Of a stretch of DNA of 64,000 bases, positions 10,658 to 22,569 are shown piece after piece. Each line of letters opens with the position of its first letter. Position 1 is the first letter of the stretch. The DNA comes from Floccularia luteovirens. Taxonomy: Eukaryota > Basidiomycota > Agaricomycetes > Agaricales > Squamanitaceae. The stretch covers positions 1,302,001 to 1,366,000 of the forward strand of contig VSJF01000003.1 of assembly GCA_009739215.1 (NCBI GenBank), written 5' to 3'. The notes beneath the pieces were generated by a model. The model had not been told where the DNA came from. It was given only the letters and a program-made list of their open reading frames with translations, and did no database searches. The position numbers and the translations under genes were made by a program.

Positions 10658-13600
10658 ATCATACACATCATCAAAGAGCAGGATTGGGAAGGATGTTGTG
10701 GAGGGTTTATCATTGCTCGGAGAAATAGATGTAAGCTAGTCCGAGCGGTGCGTGGAGCTTTAACCTCATATCGAACCTCCAGCTCATCAGCCGGATTACA
10801 AGGTAGTGGTTTCACCCGGAAATAGAGCAAGGTTTTTGGACTACATGCTGTTGCTCAGTGAATTTCTGATGACGAGCAGGAGGCGTCTCCACCCATCCAC
10901 GTGAATCTCTTGAAAATCTTTATCTTGACTAAGAGCTATCCGCGATTTAATTCCTCATACCGCATGTTAATCAGGCACCTGTCACTCCATCCCGTCGGTC
11001 TGCTATGAGTTAAGTTGTGAGATTGTGGCGGTGGAAATGAACCCGAACCGCTTCGTTGTGCGTGACAATCTAGGCCAACCGAACCAGTACCTGTGGGCCC
11101 ACCCTTGAATCGAAGCGTGCACAGAACATGCTTTGCCGATGCAAACTTCTAGTATCACACATTCTTTTTGAATGTAGCTCTCAAAGGTATGGCCACACCG
11201 GTGTATATCTTATTGTCCACGCTACTCCCTCAACAAAAGATGTATTTATCGCTATTTATTATCATCGGTGTGGCCGGTACGAAAATGTTTATATTCAAAT
11301 GGCTAAATTTATATATGTTACCCCACATCTAGCTCCGTTTAGTCCCTTTCAATTTCGAAACACCGTATATGTCGTAGTATCCTAGAAGGCAAGTTTTAAC
11401 AGTATTCTCCTAGCCTTGTTCTTACATCTCACAACTGTACAACCATCAAACATCATGACAAAGGTCAATCTCAAACTCATGCACTCGTGACCAAAACTTC
11501 TTGTCAGATGTCTTCAGGTGCTTCACTCCCAAGAAACATCTTGACATGTGCGATCAGCACGCGCTCCAGGATCTGGACAACTTTGCGAATATAATTCATT
11601 CCGTTATTGTAGTTTGCAAGACCATCAACAAAAGGTGTATTCAAGCGTTCCTGGCACGGGAACTTCACAGTAGCATTCATTGTGAGCATGCGTGATTGTA
11701 CCTGCCAATATAACTTAAGATATTATCATTGTAATCACACCCTTTTGCCTTGCTGATGACAGACAAAGAGGTATTGTAATAAATACAAACCCTGATACAA
11801 CGTTTAATGTTATTCCCTAAACCATGGATTGTCGGTTTACGAAATTTCTACGTCGACTCGGAAGATCATGTGCACCTAATACCGCGCTTTATAATTGAAC
11901 GTGTCAAATGCTAAAGGATCCAGGGCAATACAAGGTTTTAAAACACCACAAGACAAGAATGAAAATGATAATGCATTCTACCAGACGGTCACACACAGGG
12001 ACCGATGAGCTCCTGTTGAAAACATTTGGAAGGATGATTTCCTGCAATCGGTTTCTTGAAATCGAACTGTGTTTAGAAAATCGGGAGGGTTGATATATTC
12101 GGTATCTATGTTTCCTTTTCTCTGGGCGAACTCTTCTTGATCAAGCGAAAATGCTGTAGATTACATCCGGTGATTTAATTTATCCATACGCTAACGCTTT
12201 CCACGAACAATGAACTTTTCCCTCTTTTCAAATCAACTGACTCCAATCAGAATGTGTCGTCTGCGGGTCAATCAGAGGGAAACAATAATTATGGCGCAGA
12301 TACGCCATATTTGTGAAACAGGCCATGGCATTTCATATTGAGGATACGCCGACTTGGTAAAGATATCAAGCAAAGATTGCCGAGATGAGCGTGTTCAAGG
12401 ACGACGAACAAATTGTGAAACGCTGTCAAAGTGGAACGCCTGGAAAAGTAATGGTGAGGGTCATAACATGAGACCCATCCTCAAAATTTTCATGTTCCTG
12501 GAAGCGTCATCTGCTATGGCTGCACTATGCTGTCATCATGACGGTAGACGCGTCCTGGCCATCATGAGAGTGCTCAGGTGATGTTGTGTATGGCTCAGGT
12601 TCAATGTTGGCGATCTTGGGGTCAAGAGCGCGATACTGAGGTTGACCAGGGGCGCGTATGTATGCTGTAATAGGTCTAGGCGGGTGGGCCTAGCTTAACA
12701 CGCACCCACTAGGCGTGCGCTCATACATGCCATTCAGGTGCTAAAAGGAAGGCTTCTATGTCCAGGGGATGCACTGCCTCGTATGACCCTGCAGCGCAGG
12801 TAGTGTGATGGGTGTGTTGCAGATGATGTCGCGCGTTCGCTCTTTGTACAACTCACTTCGGAAGAAGTGTGCTATACGGCAAAAATCAACTCGTCGATTA
12901 ATGATTGAAGGGATAACATACGAAATTTCTGGTTCAGCGAATTGGGTCGCACTTTATAGAAGGAAATCGCAGGTACACCCTAAGCGTATAAGTATGACTG
13001 CAGCAGCTAGTCTTGTTATAGGACCCAACTTATTCCGCCGACAGACTCGCATTCTAAATCAGCGAGCTCCAAATAAAAGATTCTATATTAGTGCGTGCAG
13101 GATAATTCTGAATGGAATTCTACTTGTGCTAACTTAGCCGCATATATAAATTAAACCATCACGCTGCGAGTCCCGCATATTTCGTGTTGATCGACATCTA
13201 TCTATATGACACTATGTTGCTTTGAAGGATTGTCTATTGAATAAACCCTAGAGTGATCGGAAGGTGAGGCATGTGGGTTTATAGCATGAATATATACAAC
13301 CTAAAGTACAACAGTACTTCATCCGGTTATCGGACTTGTTCTCCGTTGAAACTTAAATCCCGGAACATCTGATTAGGACATCTTGTACACAACGAAAGAA
13401 TCGACGTCGGGTTGAGGGACTGGTTTGTAATTTTGTCTGATGTCATGTCGTTGACATTGAAATATATTAATTGGAGCGTTGCAAGGTCCAAACCCTGTCC
13501 AGAAGCTGCGCAGGACAGCGCCTGTATATTATTTATAACCAAATATCCTACAACCTCTCACCACAAGGCCATTAAACCTGTTCCTATGTATATCTAGGAA

Positions 13601-15247
13601 TCATACATCTAAGTATACAGTCAGAACGGTAATTATATCATCCCAAAATCGGAAGTACGCGGAGGGTTTTGGTCGAAACTCTTATCTGTTCGAGGCTTGT
13701 GTGCCTGTGTGGAGACGATAGTGCGGCTTGCAGTACATAGATATTGAATATCAAATTGAAATAATTGTCATGCGGGGTGAACATATTAAGTGACCCTTGA
13801 GACGCTAATTTTAGTTCGGAGATTTCTTTAGTACTGTGGCTGTCACTTTCGCTCAAAAGGACATAGTGGATGTTTATGCATGTCTCCTTTTTATGTCGTG
13901 ACGATAAGACCCGCAAGGAGAGTTTGTTAAATATAATGATGTCCACTACTATAAAGGAACCAATCCTTGAAAACGAATCAACTCATGGAATACTTTTGAA
14001 GCGGAAAGAGGTGAACACTCACACGTGGAACCCCAGAGAACATGATGCAATTTTCCCTGGTCCCCTGACAGGTTCGAAATCCACTTCTCAGGGTGCATCT
14101 TGCGCATGTATATGATGTGCCATTAACTTGTTTTTCTGCCAAAGTTTTTTGTAAGGTGTGACAAAAGCCAAGAGTCGCGTAAATTTTAGGGTATCCCGAT
14201 GCGGCCTAAGTGATGCCTTGGGCTGTGGCGTTGAACCTGCGAGCGAGCTGAACGGGTTCAGGGATCATTTCTGGCTGGCAAAGTGGTGAATCAAATTGGC
14301 TGGTGGTATAATAAGTGACAACAACATGACGGGTATTATCTTGTGCGGAAATGCGATCCACACGGGGAGGGTATACGACCGAACGGATCGGGGTGGTCGG
14401 GTTACAAGTGTCTGGGGTGAATTGGTTCATTGCTGCTACAGATGCATCAGTGTCACACACATGAGCACAGGTTTAACAATATACGGTGTAATATTACGTG
14501 TATATATAAACAAAACTCAGTGCCAAATGAATAAGTAACTGTGCATACGCTAGAGGCATGTGTCACGGCAAGGATTCGGTAACTGGTGTAGAACACGAAG
14601 CGGGACCAGACGGGGAATAAGATATAGCCAAGCGCAACGGGCAGCGATAGGATGAATGGACTCGGTGATATAAATGATATTAGCATGTGTGTATGTGTGT
14701 ATGTGAGAGGGCAAAGAGACTGGGCAACGATGAAATGAGCCGAAAGATCGCAGTGGAGATTGCAACATTATCAAGACAGTGGGGCCATGTGGAAGAGGAG
14801 AAGACAATAATATACTGTAATTATAACTCGGGAGTACGGCTCACATGCGGCCACGGAATGATTTTACAGTCCGCTCGGCTGGTTAGCAATGTTGAGGTGA
14901 CCGCATTAGAGCCCATGACCGCATAGCTCCATGTGCTTGGTGGTGGGACAAGCAATGAGAGTTGTAGAGATGTGCCGTGCGTAACCCCGCTTGAGCCGTA
15001 CAGGCCGGGGTGTGTAGTCGGGATGTGAAGAAAAGAGCGGGATTTAAGCCGCGGAGGAGAGGGGAGCGGGGACGGGGAGAGGGAGCCGAAGGCTGATGAA
15101 GGGATGCTGAGTCAGGGCAGGCCAAACTGGAAGTTGCTTGGTTTGAAGTCGCCTGGCTCGACTCTAATCTCCTCTTCTCAGTCGATTCTTCATCTCTCTC
15201 TCTTCCTCTCTTCTCTACTTCTCCTCCTCACTCATCTTCCTCTCCCC
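10658..15247. other. Gene-poor 4.6-kb stretch
   Basis: No open frame here has a recognisable domain, and none longer than about 110 codons starts with a convincing ATG. I saw an imperfect inverted repeat (11187-11202 with 11264-11280, arms sharing ggccacacc/ggtgtggcc), a small hairpin ctaggc-6 nt-gcctag at 12676-12693, a short TGTG/TATG microsatellite at about 14683-14707, and a 61-codon coding-like piece on the minus strand (11504-11689). The last 90 bp before the kinase gene is a strong C/T tract. No transposase, reverse transcriptase, long terminal repeat or tRNA was found. Confidence 0.55.
15160..15247 (+). promoter_or_regulatory. Pyrimidine-rich leader of the kinase gene
   Basis: Nearly every base from about 15160 to 15246 is C or T, ending at the ATG 15248. 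Such CT tracts mark core promoters and transcription starts in many basidiomycete genes. Confidence 0.55.
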
Positions 15248-17600
15248 ATGCTCGCCGTCCCCCGCGACTCACAGCCCCCTCTACAGAAACGCAAATTATC
15301 CTTTCGCTCATCTCCAATGACTGACCCTTCTCAAAAGCATGGTCCTCTTCACGACCTCAAACGCTTTCTCAATCATCATATTCCCCATTCACCACAACCC
15401 GTTCACCGCCCTCGCTCCCCACCTTCTACTCCAGCAGGCCCTTCTCCATCTCTCCTCCAAATTCCGGAACAACAGCATTCTCCTACTGATTCTGCGCTTG
15501 TCTCCCTTATCCGTAAGGACAAACAACGTTCTATCAAGCAGAGCAAGGACCGAACGCCCTCTCCATCCAGTTCGAAAATCAGCTCTCGTTCTCCTTCAAC
15601 AACAACGAAAACAACGGATTCATCGTCTCAATATACTTCTTCAGATCACCAACACAAACTCCACCCTCAATTCCGCCAATCTCAACAGCATTCTTCTCCT
15701 TCACATCCTATCGTATCACTTGAAGAGGCTACCCATGCTCATCTCTCAAAGAAGTACGGTAAATGGGGTCGCGTTCTTGGAAGCGGTGCAGGTGGGACTG
15801 TCCGCCTCATCAAGGCAAATCCGAAGAACGGCGGGTGCATATATGCTGTGAAGGAATTTCGACCAAAGCGTCCAGGAGAGTCTGAAAAAGAATACCAGAA
15901 GAAGGTTACCGCTGAATTTTGTGTCGGATCCACTCTCAAGCATCCGAATATTATCGAGACTGTTGACATAGTTTCGAATCATGGTCACTATTATGAAGTA
16001 TGTACTTGGCAGCATTTATTCCGCGCTGCAATTAATTTTCTCGCCACGCCTTCACTATTATAGGTCATGGAGTATGCTCCCTATGACCTCTTCAGCGTTG
16101 TCATGTCAGGGAAAATGTGCAGACCGGAAATTTATTGCGTTTTCCGTCAGATATGTGATGGCGTCGAGTATCTCCACGAGATGGGTCTCGCGCATCGTGA
16201 CCTAAAGCTCGATAATTGCGTCATGACTTCTGACAACGTCGTTAAACTGATTGACTTTGGTACTGCTACCGTCTTTCATTACCCTGGGAAAGCACATACA
16301 CCTGCTACAGGAATAGTTGGCAGCGATCCCTATCTTGCTCCAGAGGTCCTTAACAATGAAAAGTACGACCCTCGCAAAACGGACGTCTGGAGTGTTGCAA
16401 TAATTTTCCTCTGCATGATTCTGCGTCGTTTCCCTTGGAAGATCCCTGACCCGAAGAATGATCCCAGCTTCCGTGCTTTCGTGAATGCTCACCCTGACTT
16501 ATCAGTCAAGCCTCCGCCAAGGGTCATCAAGGCCAAGGATTCACAGGAGCCGAGATATGACCGTGTTCAACCCCCACGCGGTGTGACCATGCCACTATCG
16601 GATGCGCCTACCCTGCCACAACGCGCACGAGCAACTAGTATGAATGTGACCCAAGACACCATATCAATGAGGAGCAATGGCACATCATCTGGTGCAGCAT
16701 CGATTCTTACCCAGGCATCTGACCCAATCTCTACATCTACAGCAATTACAGACCCTCCTTCACGTATTGGCTCTGGTGGCCATAGTTCAAACACTATCAC
16801 GGACCTTAAAGCGCCATCCAATAACGCAAGTAACGGTGCTCCCGACCATCATGTATTACATGCCTTTCCTGGCCCGGCACACAGCACTTCCACACTCCCT
16901 GTAGTCATGCCATTGCATGCAACTGAGAGTCCACGCGAAATGGATGCGAGTGTGTTGACATTTGCACGTCCTGGTAACTCCACAGAATCTCTGCCTATAG
17001 AAGCGTCGACACGAAACCTTCTGACTCCCCGTGCTCGTGCGACAACTGATGCAGAAAGAGTGCCGACAGAATCACCTAACGTTGAAGGAGAAGAGCTACA
17101 TTCAAATAATACAGAATCAGCCTCCCATTCCCCAGAAGAAGAGCAAGGTCCCCCTCCTACTTCAAAACCCGTGTCATCCCCACCCCGCCGACGCCCACGT
17201 ACAGATAGTGTAACAACTTACCATGGCACCGGGGCCGGAGCCGGGGCAGAATCAATATTTAGGTTACTGCCCCGGGAAGCACGCCCTGCTCTGAGACGTA
17301 TGCTGTTTGTCGAACCAGCGGGACGCTTGTACGTTGACCGACTTACTTAAAGGTCGTGGAAAGACTAGTGGTCTTCTATGTGGATGCCGGCCGCATGTAC
17401 GAATTGGAGTTAGTTCAGGAGGTGTAGAGACGCCGCCTGGTTCGATTTGTGTCGATCATGATTGTGAGCCCGACGAAGAAGACGATGGAGACGAGTGGTT
17501 ACGTGGGTTAGAGCCATGCTCACGTCCAGGGGTTGTCCCTCGCCATGTGCATATCAAGGTGGCGACAGACGAAAAGCAAGGAAAGAGGAGGTTCTTCTAA
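15248..17600 (+). CDS. Hal4/Hal5/Npr1-type Ser/Thr protein kinase with apparent frameshift
   Basis: This is a fungal kinase of the group that controls plasma-membrane ion and nutrient transporters. A Ser/Pro-rich N-terminus of about 165 residues precedes the catalytic domain. The domain has the glycine loop [10 protein letters not shown] (about 15781-15810), lysine in [14 protein letters not shown] (about 16195-16218), DFG (about 16253) and the APE motif in YLAPEVL (about 16331). One intron, about 15998-16063, joins YYE to VMEY. A long disordered insert (about 16500-17240) splits the C-lobe, as usual in this group. The conserved tail [11 protein letters not shown] then [24 protein letters not shown] and DGDEWL is split between two frames at 17321-17332: one base too many, likely a T in cgcttgt. 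As written, translation would stop at 17350. The start ATG follows a CT leader; 15317 is an alternative. Confidence 0.82.
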
Positions 17601-18610
17601 TGGATTCCCGAAACGAACTTTACCGTAGATTGCTGGTATATGTCAGCAAGGTTCATCCATGATATTTGGGGTTAAAGTGAGAGAGATTCCTTCTATCACC
17701 CCTGCTACAATTGTGCACTAGAGACAACATGTCCATGCGTAGGAATCACATCAACCTGCATGCATCAGGCATGGTTTCCACCCTGATACCAGTTGTTGGC
17801 CCCAATTGCATGTTACTTGCTTATTTGTCCTTCCTGCTGTCTTTGTCACTGTTCTCTTCGGTTATTCCATTACTCTCCACCCATCGTCTGTTGGCCAGCG
17901 ACTTGCTCAGCTGCATATTCCTTACTTCGTTGGCATGTGAATTTTCTCTTCTTTCTCTTCTCCTGCTTAGACTACTGTTTAAGCAGTTACTTTCACAGCT
18001 TGATTATATTATAGAATTTTGGCCATATCATTTATATATATGCATGCATTTTCATTCATTCGTCCTCGGGGCTGGCTGCGCATTTTCGGCGATCTGTGCA
18101 CTTGATCGTGGGCTGTATGTTTAATGAAGCACTTTCATTTATCTCTCACGTGTCCATATTCTTCCCCCGTATTTCCCTATTGCACATATTCACCTCTTTT
18201 GGATACGGCCCCTCTTCTTCCACAACATAACACATTCCGAAAGCTTGTGCATCTTCACCAATCTACAATCTGTCTTGCATATGTCCCCCTGCTACCGTAT
18301 TGACAATGTGACTTGTACTAATTTCGTGCTGATATAAAATGTACAATGGTGGATTCTGTTTTACCTTTTTCATGGAAAATTGAATCTTGTATCCTCTTTG
18401 TGTCCCTTTTATGGAGCGTGGCATGTTGTGATGATACAATGTTAGGGTCCCTTTGCGTGTGAAACGAAAAAGCATATTTGACGGATCTGATACTTACATG
18501 TGAGGCGTTGCGATGGTCAGAAGCACAATACATAAATATGCAATTGCAAATACGCGAAAAGTGTGAACAAGGATAAACCGAATCATATAATCAGATTTAT
18601 CCTAAAAAAC
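17601..18610. other. Intergenic region between convergent genes
   Basis: This 1-kb stretch holds the 3' ends of the kinase gene (+) and YOS9 (-). It has T/C-rich runs and one leucine-rich 137-codon open frame (17711-18124) whose composition simply reflects the CT-rich DNA. I see no gene. Confidence 0.5.
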
Positions 18611-20545
18611 CTATAGCTCGTCCCGGACGAGATCATCCCGGCCTTTTTCTCCTTTTTGCCGCCGTTCATCCTTTTTTTCTGTATTATCACCCTTCTCCCC
18701 GCCACGCAGTACTTTAGCCTCTACATTAATTCCGGCATCGCGTAACGCCCCTACAAGCCAGTCCGTGGTAGCCACCTCGGCGGCCTCCATGTCGTCTTCG
18801 TCAACCTCAATTAATATCTCATTCTCATCATTAAAGTCTACCACCTTTCCCGGGAGCGCCCCATCCTGAGTCATAAGCGCCTCCAAAGTCTTACGGATAA
18901 AATCGGTATACATTTTTTCTTTGTCCGCTGCCACCTCTCCTCCTTTCTCTTTGGCAGCAGCCTTTTGAGCTGGTGGTAAGACCGTCTTACGTGGCGGCAC
19001 CTTCAGAGGATGGTCGGCTGTCGGAAGTGCAAGTTGCCCTTCAGGCTTAGTATGCACCACTTCACGGCACCGTATGTGGGCTTCCACACCGGCATCACGC
19101 CGGGACTTGAAGCCAGGCTCACCACACAGGCGGGGCGTGTGAATGACTAGTACATATGAGCATGTTTTTGTCTCTTTCACAAATAAAATATGGTCTGTCA
19201 TGACCATCGAACAATGGAACTGTGAAAATGGGTCTTTAGTCAGTTGTGGGCGCACTAGTGTATAATTGCTTACTTGGACTTCGACTTCTCGATGTTTACC
19301 AGTCTTATCGCAAACGGTGCCTTCTCCCCACCGTTGGACAAGATACCTGGAGCCAGCATTACGAGCAAGTTCCAGATTTGCCGCTTGTGCATCCTGTTCA
19401 GCAACTGTCAATGCAGCACCAGGCTCTGGTACGGTTGGCGCACGACCTAATGTGTATGATTCCCACTGCGCAGACAAAAATGGGGTATGTTAAGGCAAAT
19501 TGATCTCGACAGATCATAAATGTTCCCACCTCAGGGTCTTCTTCTGGCGTATATGTACCTACGGGCCAGAAAAATAATTAGTCACCGTTATAAGAAGCAG
19601 ATGAATGTAGGTGGAAGGGTCAGATCGGCTCGTGATGATATGTGGGGACAACGAGGTAGATATGAAGAGACGGAAAACGTGTCTAGTATCAGGTACGAAA
19701 CAGAAACAGAAAGCAACGGAGGAAAGGAAGGATATCGGGAGAAGAGTGATACAAAAAAAGGGGGTTTTGATTTTTTGTATGGAAGAAAACGGGGCTCTGC
19801 CCGGAACACAAGAAAGCATGACAAAATTAGGGTAATTACCTGGAGTTCGAGAATGTTGTGGAATCAATTCTTTAAACTGACGGATTTCCTCGTTATGACA
19901 ATAAGAATACGTGAACCATCCTTGCCGATGCTTCATGATTTGATAAGATTTAATATGGCCCGAACATTCCGAAGTAGAATTGCAACATACATAGAGACAT
20001 GTTCCGGATAGAGGTTGGAGTAGCGACCAACTACGTGCAGGGGTCGCATCAGTTTCGGACTCCTCTTCTTGTGACCAGGAAGGGATTTGTGATGCTTTTG
20101 GAATCAGACAAATATATGAATCTTTAGGGCCCAATTTCATATGTTCGAGAGTAAAATTAGTCTGCAACAAAACTTTCTGCTACGTCATTCAAATACGCGA
20201 ATCGCTAAAGCATGGTAGAATAAATTTTGGAGTACATACCTCGGGCACATGAGCAGTGTTACCATCATTATCATCATGGGGATGCCCGCTGCCAATTTCC
20301 TTACGGTTTGAAGGGACATGCCACAGATCATCTTTCCATGGCTGGTCAAGGAATTCGAGCTCGCCCCCGCGGAGACCCTCTTTAAGCCATCGTTCTGCAG
20401 TTTCGTTGAGAACTGGCAGGCCATTTAGAAATGCGACGCGAAATTTTGGAAAAGCATAGGTATCCTCGGGAAGAGAGTGAAGCAAACGTGCGGCAACGCC
20501 CTGGGCTATAAGAAGGATAGCAGGGAATGCGGTAGGGGTGCGCAT
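18611..20545 (-). CDS. YOS9: Yos9/OS-9-type ER lectin (ER-associated degradation)
   Basis: This ER-lumen lectin recognises trimmed N-glycans on misfolded glycoproteins and delivers them to the Hrd1 ubiquitin ligase. The first residues from the ATG at 20545 (MRTPTAFPAILLIAQG...) form a signal peptide. The MRH domain is assembled from several exons: LSGTCLYHRQGWFTYSYC and EEIRQFKEL appear when the intron around 19943-20001 is removed, then WESYTLGRAP, RYLVQRWGEGTVC, and the closing CSYVLVIHTPRLCGEPGF. The C-terminal quarter is charged and disordered, and the protein ends in RDEL, a KDEL-type ER-retrieval signal. The divergent neighbour, if real, is a small unknown open frame. Identification is strong; exon borders between 19490 and 20240 are approximate. 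Confidence 0.88.
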
Positions 20546-20742
20546 GTGCGAGGGCACTGATGGTGACGACGAGGAGATGTAGTATAAGGTAAAGAAATAT
20601 TAAATAAATATAAAGAATATATTTGGATGAAATTCCACGTCATTTCGAGCAATTGAAACTCCGTATCTCCGCGGCTGGGAAGTGCCGGGTGCATTGTGAC
20701 AATCGCGGGGGAAGCGGACCGGGATGAGGATATGGACAGAAT

Positions 20743-21297
20743 TTACACGAAATTTGATTTACACACGGTGGACATTCTTGTTGGGCCCCGCTGGGACGCA
20801 CTTGCTTCGATGGAATCCAGTCGCAGGAGAACTACAAGGAAGGCACATTGTTGAAATATCTCCCTATCCTGATCGGCGGCTGTGGAAATTATTTCCTGGT
20901 TCTGAACAAACGTATATTTATCCGAGGGGAAAATAAGGGGGGAAAGTTGAAAAGAGTTCACGACTTGTCGAGCACCTGCCATAATTGGGGCCTGTTGTGC
21001 CCTTTTCCATGTGCTTTCGACATTGTTGATGAACTGACCTTGGCTGTTTTCATCACTGGCAAGCCAATTCTCGACGTGAGTGCTCGCCACCAAATTCGGT
21101 TTTTTCCTATTAAAATGCTTATACATTACGTGAGTACAACCCCCCAAAATCAGGGGTAAAAGTCTACGAACAGGAAGATTGCTGAATGATAATAATAAAG
21201 CCTTGGTTTGGCTCGCAAATGCATGCGAGGGAAACAATACATTTTCACTTCTATCTATATACGGCAGTGAATTGTTCATTAAAGCCGGCTCACCCAT
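20743..21297 (-). CDS. Possible small hypothetical protein
   Basis: An open frame of about 184 codons starts at an ATG (21295-21297) between YOS9 and the AT-hook gene. Part of it, around ENWLASDENSQGQFINNVES and TWKRAQQAPIMAGARQ (about 20950-21060), has protein-like composition. I recognise no family, and introns could shorten or alter it; potential splice sites lie near 21125-21140. Chance cannot be excluded because open frames of this length occur a few times by chance in a window this size. Confidence 0.25.
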   Translation of the reverse strand: MGEPALMNNSLPYIDRSENVLFPSHAFASQTKALLLSFSNLPVRRLLPLILGGCTHVMYKHFNRKKPNLVASTHVENWLASDENSQGQFINNVESTWKRAQQAPIMAGARQVVNSFQLSPLIFPSDKYTFVQNQEIISTAADQDREIFQQCAFLVVLLRLDSIEASASQRGPTRMSTVCKSNFV

Positions 21298-21403
21298 CTT
21301 TTCCCCCACTTGCTTTCACTCTCTTCCTCGAACCAGTTCCATCCCAGCGCGTTCTTGTCCCCTTTTCCCCTACATAATACCGCAGCTTTGCGTGTCACCA
21401 GCC

Positions 21404-21999
21404 ATGTCGTCGTCTCCTAGAGAAACACAGGAGGAGGGAGGTGACAAACAGTCTCATGACGAACTCGACGAGAACCAAGCTGCAGGTGACGCAGAGGCAG
21501 GTAAGCGATGATGTTCTTTTGCAGGGGTAAGCAATTGGCGGCGTCTCTCTCCTCTTCTACCAGATATCCATCGATGAACAATCATCTTTATTATTCATCT
21601 TCTCATTACTTATCTCATCTAGGTACAAGCACTGAGCCCCCAAAGCGTCGCCGTGGTCGTCCCAAGGGAAGCAAAAACAAAACCTCTGGGACATCAACAA
21701 ATCCGACTGAAGGCGCGTCAGCCTCAACAGTCCCGAGGAAACGAGGGCGTCCCCCCAAGGTTTGTTCACTCCATCTTAATTCGCTTCCGTTCCATGCTTA
21801 TTGCCCGTAATGACGTTACCAGGAAAAGAAAGAGGAACCAGAAGGAGACCGTCCTCCAAAGCGCCCTAGAGGGCGTCCTCCGAAAAACCCCAAGCCTCAA
21901 ACCGGGGATGAAACGGCCGCTGTTCCACCCAGTGGCGATGCGGCCGAGTCAAGTACGAAGAAGAAGCGGGGGAGACCACCCAAGAAGACAACGACCTAA
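21404..21999 (+). CDS. Small protein with four AT-hooks (HMGA-like)
   Basis: The spliced protein is 136 residues. Four AT-hook cores bind the minor groove of AT-rich DNA: RRRGRPKG (about residues 41-48), RKRGRPPK (71-78), RPRGRPPK (92-99) and KKRGRPPK (125-132). The spacers are acidic and Ser/Thr/Pro rich, as in HMGA chromatin proteins, and there is no other domain. Two introns, about 21500-21623 and 21762-21823, have GT-AG ends and restore the frame (Gly-Thr-Ser and Pro-Lys-Glu junctions). The C-terminal hook lies seven residues before the stop. It is probably a nuclear architectural factor; the exact role cannot be assigned. Confidence 0.82.
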
Positions 22000-22569
22000 T
22001 ACTATCCTTTACTTTCAGCACCACCGATCACGATTTCTCCGACCTCCTCACTGTATTCCATCTTGATCCAGCATAGTTTTGCTGTGCACTTCTAGGCATC
22101 GCTTTCTAGTCATCGCCTTTCCCCCCACCATGACCGCCACGATTCTCCGCTCCTTATCATTTGGTTTCTCGCTCGCTGCAAATTTTACTAATCTACTACA
22201 GGACATTTTTTTTGGTTAGCTTGTTGCTATCGTCTCCCGTCGCGCCTATTTATGTTGTACATATGAGCATGATGTTTTCATAGCAGGTACTCATGATGCA
22301 GACAACTGTTCTATCGAATGACGGGTATTTTCCACATGCTGCACGTCTGATGATCGTCTCTTAACGGTACCCACGTGTCCTGAAAGAACCAACGATAGAA
22401 ATTCATTCCCGTGCTACAACGGCAGAATTCTAGGTTTGGCCATGCTCCTGGAGTTGCCATGAGTATCTAATAATCCTTGTACACTATTGGAGCTTAATTC
22501 CGGGAAATGGGCCCCTTCGGGGAACATCCTTCATTCTGTTGGAACTCATGGGGTTTGTTAGCTTGATCA
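22000..22569. other. Intergenic region between convergent genes
   Basis: These 570 bp hold the 3' regions of the AT-hook gene (+) and BNA4 (-). I see no open frame, repeat or RNA gene. Confidence 0.5.

Noticed and set aside
14068..14096. TTCGAAATCC-like T-arm that looked like part of a tRNA
   Set aside because: No D-arm, anticodon arm or acceptor stem can be drawn in the 75 bases around it.
17711..18124. 137-codon leucine-rich open frame after the kinase gene
   Set aside because: It lies in CT-rich 3' sequence, and its leucine and serine content follows from that composition; no family recognised.
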